DNA of 64,000 bases from Roseimarinus sediminis (lineage in GTDB: Bacteria > Bacteroidota > Bacteroidia > Bacteroidales > Prolixibacteraceae). Location of the stretch: the NCBI RefSeq assembly GCF_050433125.1, contig NZ_JBNPXV010000006.1, positions 1-64,000 on the forward strand, read 5' to 3'. The stretch's first letter is position 1; every line of letters starts with the position of its first letter. This document shows positions 53,404 to 61,893 of this stretch, piece after piece. Both the position numbers and the translations under genes were made by a program. The notes under the pieces were generated by a model. It was not told the origin of the DNA. It made no database searches and saw nothing but the letters and a program-made list of their open reading frames with translations.

Positions 53404-54693
53404 ATGAAGATGGAAGAACTTTATCAAAGCTACCTTGAAAGTGGCAGGGTGTTTACCGATAGCAGGCAGGCAGCTAGTGGCGGCCTGTTTTTTGCTCTTA
53501 AGGGTGAACGTTTCGATGGAAATGATTATGCTTTGAAGGCACTCGAAGATGGTGCGTCGTATGCAGTGGTTGATCGCCCCGGTCTGGCAGCCAATGCAAA
53601 ATGTATTGTTGTAAACGATGTGCTCGAAACCTTGCAGCAACTGGCAAGGCATCATCGCAGGCAGCTGTCATTGCCTGTGATAGCCATTACCGGAACCAAC
53701 GGTAAAACAACGACCAAAGAACTGGTGACTGCCGTGCTTGGTCAGAAATACAAAGTACTGGCCACTTCGGGCAATCTGAATAATCACATTGGTGTTCCGC
53801 TTACCCTCTTACAAATCGACAAGACACACGAAATCGCCATCATTGAGATGGGGGCCAATCATCAGGGTGAAATTGATTTTTTATGCAACATCGCAGCACC
53901 CGATTATGGTTTAATAACCAATGTGGGCAAGGCACACCTCGAGGGTTTTGGCTCGTTCGAAGGGGTAAAGAAAGCCAAAGGTGAATTGTACCAATACATT
54001 GCTGACAAGGGAAAAGGAATTTTTATTAATTCCGACAACGAACATTTGAAGCCAATGGCTGCAGACAATGCGGTGCAGTATACTTATGGTGTTGAAAGCG
54101 AAAAAGTACAGCTGCGTGGCAAGTTGGTGAGCAATGATCTTTATCTGGTAGCCGGGATACTTTTTGCCAAAGGCTGGCTTTATATCAAAACGCAACTCAC
54201 CGGAGCCTATAATCTTGAAAATATACTGGCTGCTGCACGTTTGGGGGTTTTCTTTGAGCTCGACCCCCTGCTGATACAAAAAGGAATAGAGGCATACCAA
54301 CCCCAAAATAACCGCTCGCAAATCATGAGAACGGGAACGGCCACTTTCTTCCTCGATTGTTACAATGCGAATCCAACAAGCATGAAAGCCGCGCTGAGTA
54401 ATTTTTTCTCCATGAATGTGCAGCCCAGGGTTGTTGTGTTGGGCGACATGCTCGAACTGGGCGATGAAGCAGCTGAAGAGCATCAGTCCATCGCCGATTG
54501 GGTACAACACGAGGCGATCTCAGAAGTTTACCTGGTTGGAGCACATTTTATGAATGCCACCGTTCCGCCTTCCATCAAATGTTATCGCAATATTGAAATG
54601 TTAAAAGCCGAGCTACCTTTTACACACTGGGATAATAAGTATGTGCTCGTGAAAGGATCGAGAGCGATGCAATTGGAAAACATTGTGAAATAA
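53404..54693 (+). CDS. murF: UDP-MurNAc-tripeptide--D-alanyl-D-alanine ligase
   Basis: Adds D-Ala-D-Ala to the peptidoglycan precursor in the cytoplasm. Starts at MKMEELYQSYLESG (429 residues, normal); the longer frame is rejected because it crosses the terminator. P-loop GTNGKTTTKELV near 98, IIEMGANHQGEI near 149, DCYNANPTSMKAAL near 320 and VLGDMLELG near 345 are the Mur-ligase motifs. Follows gldJ, with a terminator-like hairpin in between. Confidence 0.95.
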   Translation: MKMEELYQSYLESGRVFTDSRQAASGGLFFALKGERFDGNDYALKALEDGASYAVVDRPGLAANAKCIVVNDVLETLQQLARHHRRQLSLPVIAITGTNGKTTTKELVTAVLGQKYKVLATSGNLNNHIGVPLTLLQIDKTHEIAIIEMGANHQGEIDFLCNIAAPDYGLITNVGKAHLEGFGSFEGVKKAKGELYQYIADKGKGIFINSDNEHLKPMAADNAVQYTYGVESEKVQLRGKLVSNDLYLVAGILFAKGWLYIKTQLTGAYNLENILAAARLGVFFELDPLLIQKGIEAYQPQNNRSQIMRTGTATFFLDCYNANPTSMKAALSNFFSMNVQPRVVVLGDMLELGDEAAEEHQSIADWVQHEAISEVYLVGAHFMNATVPPSIKCYRNIEMLKAELPFTHWDNKYVLVKGSRAMQLENIVK

Positions 54694-54724
54694 AAAATGC
54701 CTGCTCGTGCAGGCATTTTTTATT
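54692..54724. terminator. bidirectional terminator murF / trxA
   Basis: Stem AAAAAATGCCTGC/GCAGGCATTTTTT with loop TCGT between converging genes. T-runs are present in both directions. Confidence 0.88.
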
Positions 54725-54736
54725 GAATTTAGCTTG

Positions 54737-55099
54737 TTAATCTTTGGTAATTCCCAGTACTTCCTTGAAGGCCTGTTCGAAAGTTTCTTTTGGAAGGGCA
54801 CCCATTGCCATTTGAGGTTTTCCTTCTTTAGGAACAAACAACATCGATGGGATGCTCTGAATTCCGAACATGGCAGCCAGCTCCCGCTGATCTTCCGTGT
54901 CTACTTTATAGATATTCAATTTTGAACCGTATTCTTCCTGAAGTTCTTCAAGAATAGGAGCTACCATTTTACATGGACCGCACCAGTCGGCATAAAAGTC
55001 AATAATACATGGAGCGTCCCCTTCGAACTTCCAGTCTTTATTGTTTTCAAAGTCGAATACCTTTGCTTTAAATGTGTCGAGGGTTAAATGTTCTAACAT
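54737..55099 (-). CDS. trxA: thioredoxin
   Basis: Disulfide reductase of 120 residues with the classic ADWCGPCKMVAPIL active site near 38-51 and cis-Pro in IPSMLFVP near 87. No signal peptide, so cytoplasmic. Slightly longer than E. coli Trx at its N-terminus (LEHLTLDTFKAKVFDFENNK). Alone on its transcript; an exact -7 box (TAAGTTTG, minus strand, 55182-55175) lies upstream without a good -33. Confidence 0.95.
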   Translation of the reverse strand: MLEHLTLDTFKAKVFDFENNKDWKFEGDAPCIIDFYADWCGPCKMVAPILEELQEEYGSKLNIYKVDTEDQRELAAMFGIQSIPSMLFVPKEGKPQMAMGALPKETFEQAFKEVLGITKD

Positions 55100-55184
55100 A
55101 ATCTATAAATTTTAATTGTTATTCTAACTCACTTACTATTCAAACAACTAATCATGTAATTAGTTTTGACATTGCAAACTTACG

Positions 55185-55214
55185 CTTGCTGATCATTTTT
55201 TTGTGTTACTTTTG
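55185..55214 (+). promoter_or_regulatory. promoter of cca
   Basis: CTTG (55185-55188), 18 bases, TACTTTTG (55207-55214), an exact -7 match, 47 bases before the cca ATG. Confidence 0.6.
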
Positions 55215-55261
55215 TCACACATTAATAAGGTGAACCAGTTCAAAGAAAATAAGTTGAATTG

Positions 55262-56680
55262 ATGCAAAATTTTTCACAGTACATCAACACAAAGATTTTT
55301 ACTACCGTTGCAACTCAGGCCGATGCCCTCGGTCAGGATGCTTATGTAATTGGTGGTTATGTTCGCGATCTGCTGCTCGAGCGTCCGTCGAAGGATGTTG
55401 ACTTTGTTACCATGGGAAGCGGAATTGCCCTGGCACGCAAAGTGGCAAAAGCACTTAGTCCGGCGATTAAGGTGAATGTATTTAAGAACTTTGGCACTGC
55501 CCAGTTTAAATACGAAGGCATTGATCTTGAATTTGTGGGAGCACGAAAGGAATCGTATCAGCGTGATTCCCGCAAACCGCTTGTCGAAGAGGGCACATTG
55601 GAAGATGATCAAAACCGGCGCGACTTTACCATCAATGCCATGGCCATTAGTTTAAACAATGCAACTTTTGGCGACTTGATCGATCCCTTTGGCGGCATGG
55701 CCCATCTCGACCAGCAATTAATAAAAACACCGCTTGATCCTGATCTGACCTTCGATGATGATCCTTTACGAATGATGCGTGCCATACGCTTTGCCACCCA
55801 GCTGAAATTCCGTATTGATGACGAAACACTCGAAGCAATCAAAAGAAACGGACAACGGATGAACATTGTGTCGAAAGAGCGCATTGTAGATGAACTCAAT
55901 AAAGTAATTCTGGCACCCAAACCGTCGATTGGCTTTAAGCTGATGGACAGCACCGGCCTGCTCGAACTGATTCTTCCCGAGCTCGCAAAAATGAAAGGAG
56001 TGGAGGTCGTCAACGGGGTAGCGCACAAGGACAATTTTTATCATACACTGGCTGTGCTCGATCAGCTGGCTCCCAATAGTGATAATTTGTGGTTGCGCTG
56101 GTCGGCACTCTTACACGACATCGCCAAACCACTTACCAAGAAATATGTCGAAAATCAGGGATGGACTTTCCATGGTCACAATTATCTGGGCGCAAAAATA
56201 ACTCCCCGAATTTTTAAACGACTGAAACTTCCTTTGAATGAAAAAATGAAGTTTGTGCAAAAGATGGTCAATTTGCACATGCGGCCCATTGTTTTAAGTG
56301 AAGATGAAGTGACCGACTCGGCAGTTCGCCGCTTACTGTTCGAAGCGGGTGACGATATTGACCAGCTGATGACGCTGTGTGAAGCCGATATTACCTCGAA
56401 AAACGAAGTGAAGGTGAAAACTTTTCTGGCCAATTTCGCACTCGTGCGCCAAAAATTAAAAGACATCGAAGAGCGTGATGCGGTTCGTAACTTTCAGCCA
56501 CCTGTGACAGGAGAAGAAATAATGGAGTATTTTGCATTGCAACCCTGCAAAGAAGTGGGTCTTATTAAATCGGCCATTAAGGAGGCCATCCTTGAAGGTG
56601 AAATCCACAATAACTACGAAGAAGCTTTTTCTTACATGAAAAAAGTAGGGGAAGAGCTTGGACTAAAGAAAGCCGATTAA
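55262..56680 (+). CDS. cca: CCA-adding tRNA nucleotidyltransferase with HD domain
   Basis: Adds or repairs the 3' CCA of tRNA, needed here because the one tRNA in the window lacks an encoded CCA. 472 residues from ATG 55262. Nucleotidyltransferase motif GGYVRDLLLERPSKDVDFV (about 31-49), RRDFTINAMA near 120, RMMRAIRFA near 165, then an HD phosphohydrolase domain (HKDNFYHTLAVLDQL near 257; HDIAKP near 287). The bacterial HD-type fits Bacteroidota. Confidence 0.94.
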   Translation: MQNFSQYINTKIFTTVATQADALGQDAYVIGGYVRDLLLERPSKDVDFVTMGSGIALARKVAKALSPAIKVNVFKNFGTAQFKYEGIDLEFVGARKESYQRDSRKPLVEEGTLEDDQNRRDFTINAMAISLNNATFGDLIDPFGGMAHLDQQLIKTPLDPDLTFDDDPLRMMRAIRFATQLKFRIDDETLEAIKRNGQRMNIVSKERIVDELNKVILAPKPSIGFKLMDSTGLLELILPELAKMKGVEVVNGVAHKDNFYHTLAVLDQLAPNSDNLWLRWSALLHDIAKPLTKKYVENQGWTFHGHNYLGAKITPRIFKRLKLPLNEKMKFVQKMVNLHMRPIVLSEDEVTDSAVRRLLFEAGDDIDQLMTLCEADITSKNEVKVKTFLANFALVRQKLKDIEERDAVRNFQPPVTGEEIMEYFALQPCKEVGLIKSAIKEAILEGEIHNNYEEAFSYMKKVGEELGLKKAD

Positions 56681-57753
56681 GGATTGTGCCGGTAAAGATC
56701 GAGCAGTACGGGCAGGTGGTCGCTGAAACCATCGTTGTACTTGAAGCCGATGTAGGTCCTGAAGGGTTTGTTTCCCAGATAAGTCTTGTCGCTTTCGAGC
56801 AGAAAGGCCGGACTGAAGATGCTGAAAAGATCGGGATGAGTAGATAAGCCACTGTTACTTTGCAACAATGTACCACTGACCATCATCTGATCGATCATCG
56901 ACCAGCTGCCCTGGTATTTGTAGGAGCCTTTTCCGGAATTGGCAAGGGGAAAAGCCATATTGTAAATGCAGCGCTGATCAATCGTTTGCCATGAAGTGAG
57001 CGCACCCAGATGATCTTGAATGCTTTCATCAAAGGGGCTATCGTTAAAGTCGCCCATCAGCACAATTTTACTTTCAACATACAAATTAAGAATACTGTCA
57101 ACTGCGGTTCTGACTGTTTCGGCCGTGAGTGCACGCAGGGGTTTGGTTTCAAGCAGGCCACCATATTTCGAAGGCCAGTGATTTACAAAAACGTGCAGGG
57201 TGTCGCCGGCCAGCAGCCCTTTAACATAGAGCAGGTCGCGGGTTCGTAAGTCGGGAAAGCGCTGGTTGTGAATACCAAGGGTTTGATAGCTTAGTGGCAC
57301 AAAAACATCATTCAAATAAATCAGCGCCACATCGATGCCTCGCCTGTCGGGCGATTCACGATGAATAAGCCGGTATCCAAGCTGGCGGAGCGGAGTTTGA
57401 TAAAGCAATTGTTCGAGTACCCTGTGATTTTCTACTTCGCACATTCCGATGAGTACAGGGAGGGTTCCCTGTCCTGCAGCAAGTACAACCTGTGTAATCC
57501 GGTTTAATTTTTTGTTCAGTTTTGCATTGTTCCAGTAGCGTTCTCCCCGGGGCAGGAATTCTTCATCGTTTTTAAGGCTGTCGTCGTGGGTGTCGAAAAG
57601 ATTTTCAACATTGTAGAACATGAGGCGGAATTTGTCTTCCTGGGGTTTTGCAGAGAGTGAAAGGCAAAGCAGTAAAGCAAAAAGAAGGAATTGTTTAATC
57701 TTCCTCTTCTTTTTCAATGCGCTCGTAAACACCAAGATCGGGGGCTTCATCAT
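56677..57753 (-). CDS. secreted endonuclease/exonuclease/phosphatase family protein
   Basis: EEP-fold hydrolase, about 346-358 residues. A signal peptide is visible (KKKRKIKQFLLFALLLCLSLSA); the start may be ATG 57753/57750, overlapping the next gene by about 59 bases, or TTG 57717, which gives a cleaner signal. Motifs FYNVENLFDT, GMCEVENHRVLE, GMDFNDSP-type (MGDFNDSPFDES) and SDHLPVLLD are intact. Substrate unknown; nuclease or phosphatase outside the cytoplasm is likely. Translationally coupled to the upstream lipoprotein gene and overlaps the cca stop by four bases. Confidence 0.88.
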   Translation of the reverse strand: MMKPPILVFTSALKKKRKIKQFLLFALLLCLSLSAKPQEDKFRLMFYNVENLFDTHDDSLKNDEEFLPRGERYWNNAKLNKKLNRITQVVLAAGQGTLPVLIGMCEVENHRVLEQLLYQTPLRQLGYRLIHRESPDRRGIDVALIYLNDVFVPLSYQTLGIHNQRFPDLRTRDLLYVKGLLAGDTLHVFVNHWPSKYGGLLETKPLRALTAETVRTAVDSILNLYVESKIVLMGDFNDSPFDESIQDHLGALTSWQTIDQRCIYNMAFPLANSGKGSYKYQGSWSMIDQMMVSGTLLQSNSGLSTHPDLFSIFSPAFLLESDKTYLGNKPFRTYIGFKYNDGFSDHLPVLLDLYRHNP

Positions 57754-59131
57754 TCAAACGGGCCTGGTTGATTAAATCGAGTGGGACCAGTTCGCCAAAC
57801 TGAATACTACCGGCATCTTTGGCCGGCGATAGGGTGTCGAGTTCAAAATTGTATTCTGCAGGAAGCATGAACTCAGGATCGATGTTGTTTTGTACAGCGT
57901 TCATCTGTTCGCTGTGTGCAGTAAAGATACTGTCGGACATTCGGACAATGCAGTGGTCAAATTGGTGGTTAAACAGGTAGTTGCTGTTCATTCCAAATTC
58001 TACTTCCGATTCAAGATTTCCCCAAATGATCGAATTGGTCCAGCTGGCCTGAACCAGGTCGCCGGTATATTCAATCGAATCATTTCCTTCGGTTACAATC
58101 AGCCGGTTCGAAATGGCCAGTGAGGGTGTCTGACGGTTGGAGTAACTGCCCCAGTAGTTGGCAATGGTGCAATGATTGAAGCTGTAGTTTCCACCGGCAA
58201 GCAGGGTAACGCCGTAAAATCCACAGTCGGAAACCAGCGTATTGCTGGCAATAATTTGCGACTTGATGGCAAAAATACCGGCATACGACATGTGTTCGAT
58301 TTTTACATTATGCAAACGGGCGTAAGCCGGGCCTTCGTATTCAATGGTTCCTACCTGAAGTCCGATTTTTGCATTTTTGATTTCAACATTTTCAAACACA
58401 TTTTCCATTTCGTTGGGGAACAGCAGCAGTCCGTGCCACTGATCAGGAATGTCATCGTACATGGCTTCCAGTCGGTCGCCTGAAAAAATAATCGGGTCGC
58501 TGTTGGTGCCAATCGCTCTCACCGAACCAAGTACAGCCAGAGCAGCCCCCTTGTGAAAGAAGATGCGGGCACCCGGTTCAATGCTCAGTACCTGTCCACT
58601 GTCGACCCAGGCAACATTATGAACCAGATAAGGTTTTTCGGCAGTCCAGGTGGTAGTATTCAGAATTTCACCATCGATGGGTACAAAATCCTGGCCCCAG
58701 GCCATCAAATCAATGTCCTGTTTGTTGGTATTGCTTATGAAAATTACCGAATCCTGAACAATCATGGGCTGATTTGAGCCGTTGGGATCGACCGTTAGCT
58801 CAACAAAGATATAGAGGCTGTCGTTGGCTGCCAGTTCGATGTCGTACATCTCGTTGGCCATTTCTCCATCGATGTTCAGACGATAGGCCGATTCATCTCC
58901 TCCGGCAAGTGCTATTGTTGATATTAAAATAGCCTGATTGTGAGGATTGATGACCCTGAATGATTTGGTGGTAGAGCCGATGGTAGTAAAAATGGTATCA
59001 AACATTAAAGTGTCAGTCGAAAAGGTTAATTGCGCATCGTCCGATGAAATGTACCCGTCATCCTCACACGACCACAGTGTGAAGACCAGCAATGACAAAA
59101 CGAGCAATATGTATCCCAACTGCCTTCTCAA
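57695..59131 (-). CDS. lipoprotein with right-handed beta-helix-like region
   Basis: 478 residues with a lipoprotein signal (lipobox LWSC, Cys near 22). An Ig-like N-terminal part (about 35-140, DTLMFDTIFTTIGSTTKSFRV) is followed by repeated short beta-strand/turn units (about 160-420, with NTLVSDCGFYGVTL and SFNHCTIANYWG) that look like a parallel beta-helix. No catalytic motif was found. Widespread in Bacteroidota; function unknown. Its 3' end overlaps the EEP gene. Confidence 0.8.
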   Translation of the reverse strand: MRRQLGYILLVLSLLVFTLWSCEDDGYISSDDAQLTFSTDTLMFDTIFTTIGSTTKSFRVINPHNQAILISTIALAGGDESAYRLNIDGEMANEMYDIELAANDSLYIFVELTVDPNGSNQPMIVQDSVIFISNTNKQDIDLMAWGQDFVPIDGEILNTTTWTAEKPYLVHNVAWVDSGQVLSIEPGARIFFHKGAALAVLGSVRAIGTNSDPIIFSGDRLEAMYDDIPDQWHGLLLFPNEMENVFENVEIKNAKIGLQVGTIEYEGPAYARLHNVKIEHMSYAGIFAIKSQIIASNTLVSDCGFYGVTLLAGGNYSFNHCTIANYWGSYSNRQTPSLAISNRLIVTEGNDSIEYTGDLVQASWTNSIIWGNLESEVEFGMNSNYLFNHQFDHCIVRMSDSIFTAHSEQMNAVQNNIDPEFMLPAEYNFELDTLSPAKDAGSIQFGELVPLDLINQARLNDEAPDLGVYERIEKEEED

Positions 59132-59225
59132 AATCTAAAATTTATGTTTGATCAAACTATTTTGCTTCAAATTTAATAAATGAACGTTTTAAATCGTCAT
59201 TTATTTTTAAAGAATTTTAACAAAA

Positions 59226-60674
59226 TTAATATCGTTTTGAAAAAATTGTTAAGAGAATGTAAGTGAAACAGGCATTTATTACGATTAATTCAAAACCAAA
59301 CTGGTAATTTTCAATAAGGTAGCTTGTGATGATGGTGCATCCCCAGGTGAGCAGTGGGGAAATAAAAGCTATTGGAAATATCATTTTAAGAAGAGGTTTT
59401 CTTTTGTTGAAAAATGAAAATACAAAAATGCCGAGTATTGGGCCATAGGTATAACCGGCAGCTTTAAAAATTCCTACCACCACACTTTGATTGTTGAGAT
59501 AATAAAAGGCCATGATCACTGCAAACAAAAGCAGACTGAATCCAAGATGAATCCAATTTCGTATACCTTGCTGCCTGTTTTCTGGAAAACGATCGATCTT
59601 CAGAAAGTCGATACTGAATGCTGTGGTGAGTGCAGTTGTGGCCGAATCGGCACTCGAAAGGGCAGCTGCCGAAATGCCCAGAACAAACAGCGCAGCCACC
59701 CATTTCCCCAAATGATTTAAGGCAATGGTCGGAAATAACTGGTCGCTTTGTGTTGGTATTGCAATCGATTTTAGTCCTGCATAATAATGAAGCAGCGCTC
59801 CCAGCGATAGAAAGATAAATACGGTAACGACAAACAGTAAACTGAATACAAGCATGTTTTTGCGGGCCTGACTGCTGTTACGGCAGCTAAGGTTCTTTTG
59901 TACAATATCCTGGTCGAAGCCATTGAGTGCGATGGTCATAAAAATACCTGCTATAAACTGTTTGAAGAAATTATTGCCCGAGCGCCAGTTAAAATCGAAT
60001 ATTGAAGTGTCTACTGTCGAAACGACCTTATTGATCAGAAGAGAAGTACCCAATCCTGTCTGGTTTTTGATTGCAACAATGCTTAGCACAACAGCAGTAA
60101 GCAAAATCACGGTTTGAATTGTATCGGACCACACCACCATTTTAATTCCCGACTTGTAGGTGTAGAGCCAAATGATCAAAAGGCAGAATAAAACTGTCAG
60201 GCCAAAAGGCAGCTTCAGCGCTTCGGCAATGGCAAGATGAATCACCAGTGCGGCCAAATAAAGCCGAAAGGCTGCTCCCACAATTTTTGAAAGAATAAAA
60301 AAGCCCGAAGTCGTCAGGTAGCCTTCCCTGCCCATCTTTTCGTTCAAAACAGTGTAGATCGAAACAATGTTTTTACGGTAATAATACGGAAGAAGCAGGG
60401 TGGCAATCAGGATATAACCTGCAAAGTTACCGAGTATAAACTGAAAATAGTGAAAGGCACTGTTTCCTACTTCTCCCGGAACCGACACAAAGGTAACTCC
60501 CGAAAGGGTGGCTCCAATCATTCCAAATGCAACGGCAAACCAGGGCGATTTCCGATCGCCGTTATAAAAGGTATTTGAATGGCTGTTTCTCCCGATGAAG
60601 TAGGAAATCAGCAATAACAACGCGAAATAGGACAGAAAAATGATCAATAAACCTGATGCCTGCATCTTATTCAA
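59226..60674 (-). CDS. sodium:solute symporter (SSS family)
   Basis: Inner-membrane Na+-coupled importer of 482 residues with about 13 membrane helices. The GDRKSPWFAVAFGMIGATLSGVTFVSVPGEV stretch (about 40-70) and ALSSADSATTALTTAFSIDF near 340 carry the SSS sodium and substrate sites. Start overlaps the namZ stop by 8 bases, so both are co-transcribed; a second ATG (60665) would remove the overlap. Next to the muramidase NamZ, the likely cargo is a muropeptide sugar such as MurNAc; that is inference. Confidence 0.9.
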   Translation of the reverse strand: MNKMQASGLLIIFLSYFALLLLISYFIGRNSHSNTFYNGDRKSPWFAVAFGMIGATLSGVTFVSVPGEVGNSAFHYFQFILGNFAGYILIATLLLPYYYRKNIVSIYTVLNEKMGREGYLTTSGFFILSKIVGAAFRLYLAALVIHLAIAEALKLPFGLTVLFCLLIIWLYTYKSGIKMVVWSDTIQTVILLTAVVLSIVAIKNQTGLGTSLLINKVVSTVDTSIFDFNWRSGNNFFKQFIAGIFMTIALNGFDQDIVQKNLSCRNSSQARKNMLVFSLLFVVTVFIFLSLGALLHYYAGLKSIAIPTQSDQLFPTIALNHLGKWVAALFVLGISAAALSSADSATTALTTAFSIDFLKIDRFPENRQQGIRNWIHLGFSLLLFAVIMAFYYLNNQSVVVGIFKAAGYTYGPILGIFVFSFFNKRKPLLKMIFPIAFISPLLTWGCTIITSYLIENYQFGFELIVINACFTYILLTIFSKRY

Positions 60675-61851
60675 AATCGGGATAAAGTAAATATTTCTTT
60701 CTTAGTTGCTTGTATTTCTGAAGGTCGTTCTGCCAGCCGGCTTTAATTTCTTCTTCACCAAGACCCGCATTGATCTGTTCATAGAAATTGGGATCACCCG
60801 AAAGCAGTTCAATCCAGCGCTTGCTTTTCCAGAACTGTTGATCGTTGGGATACCGCTGATAAAAGTCGATGAAATAGGAAAGGGTGAATTTGGGCGGGGT
60901 TTCGTTTTGACGCAAATCGATGCCCCTGCAAAGTTCATTTTCAAAAATCGGATCCATGCTTATTCCGGGAATGGCTACCGGTGTGAAGGTAAAATCTCCG
61001 TCTTCATTACCCGGATAGGCAATTACCTGAAAAGGGAAAGGTGTTCCCCTGCCAATGCTCACATTGGCCGCCTCAAAAAAGCAAAGCGATGGATAGAGTC
61101 GCACCGACAACTGATTGGGCAGGTTGGGCGATGGCTTTACCGGCAGGATATAGTTTTGTGAATGGTCATAATTTTTAACAGGAATCACGGTGAGTTCGCA
61201 TTGTATGCTATTTTTCAGCCATCCTTCTCCATTGATCATTTGCGCCATTTCGCCCAGCGTACATCCATGAACAACCGGAATGGGATGCATGCCAACAAAC
61301 GAAGTTATGCCAGGTTGGAGCACTGGTCCGTTGATATAATCACCATTGGGATTGGGCCTGTCGAGCAGCAGCAGTGGGACATCGTTTTCAGCACAGGCTT
61401 CCATAAGGTAATGCAAGCTGCTTAAATAGGTAAAAAAACGGCAGCCTACATCCTGCATGTCAAAAAGAACCAGGTCGATGTTTTCAAGGTCACCGGCACT
61501 TGCCTTTTTCTTGTTTCCATAGAGCGAAATAATTGGGATTCCTGTCAGTGGGTCGGTGTTGTCATCGATCAGTTCTCCATTGGCAGCCTCGCCGCGTATG
61601 CCATGTTCAACGGCAAAAAGTTGAACGATCCTGATCTTCTTACTTATCAGAAAATCGAGCAGGTGAATACTGTCGAGTCGCGAACTGTGGTTCACCATCA
61701 GCGCGATGTTTTTTCCTTCGAGCAGCTGAAGATAGGCCTCGGGTTGCATTGCGCCGGTAATCAGTTTGTTATCGCTGCTTTGTGCTTTGCATCCGTTAAA
61801 AGCGGTTAAAAGCAGTATAATAAAGAGAAGAATGTTTTGTTTTATCATCAT
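60667..61851 (-). CDS. namZ: exo-beta-N-acetylmuramidase NamZ (DUF1343, GH171)
   Basis: Removes terminal MurNAc from peptidoglycan fragments. 394 residues, lipoprotein signal (FNGC, Cys near 20). Family marks: NIALMVNHSSR near 49, VEHGIRGEAANG near 81, DMQDVGCRFFTYLSSL near 132, LLLDRPNPNG near 160 and NVSIGRGTPFPFQ near 265. Divergent from the GH3 gene 42 bases away and followed by the symporter, forming a peptidoglycan salvage group. Confidence 0.9.
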   Translation of the reverse strand: MMIKQNILLFIILLLTAFNGCKAQSSDNKLITGAMQPEAYLQLLEGKNIALMVNHSSRLDSIHLLDFLISKKIRIVQLFAVEHGIRGEAANGELIDDNTDPLTGIPIISLYGNKKKASAGDLENIDLVLFDMQDVGCRFFTYLSSLHYLMEACAENDVPLLLLDRPNPNGDYINGPVLQPGITSFVGMHPIPVVHGCTLGEMAQMINGEGWLKNSIQCELTVIPVKNYDHSQNYILPVKPSPNLPNQLSVRLYPSLCFFEAANVSIGRGTPFPFQVIAYPGNEDGDFTFTPVAIPGISMDPIFENELCRGIDLRQNETPPKFTLSYFIDFYQRYPNDQQFWKSKRWIELLSGDPNFYEQINAGLGEEEIKAGWQNDLQKYKQLRKKYLLYPDFE

Positions 61852-61893
61852 TCAATGCTGATCTAAAATTTCTAAATTTACGTTTAATCTTAA

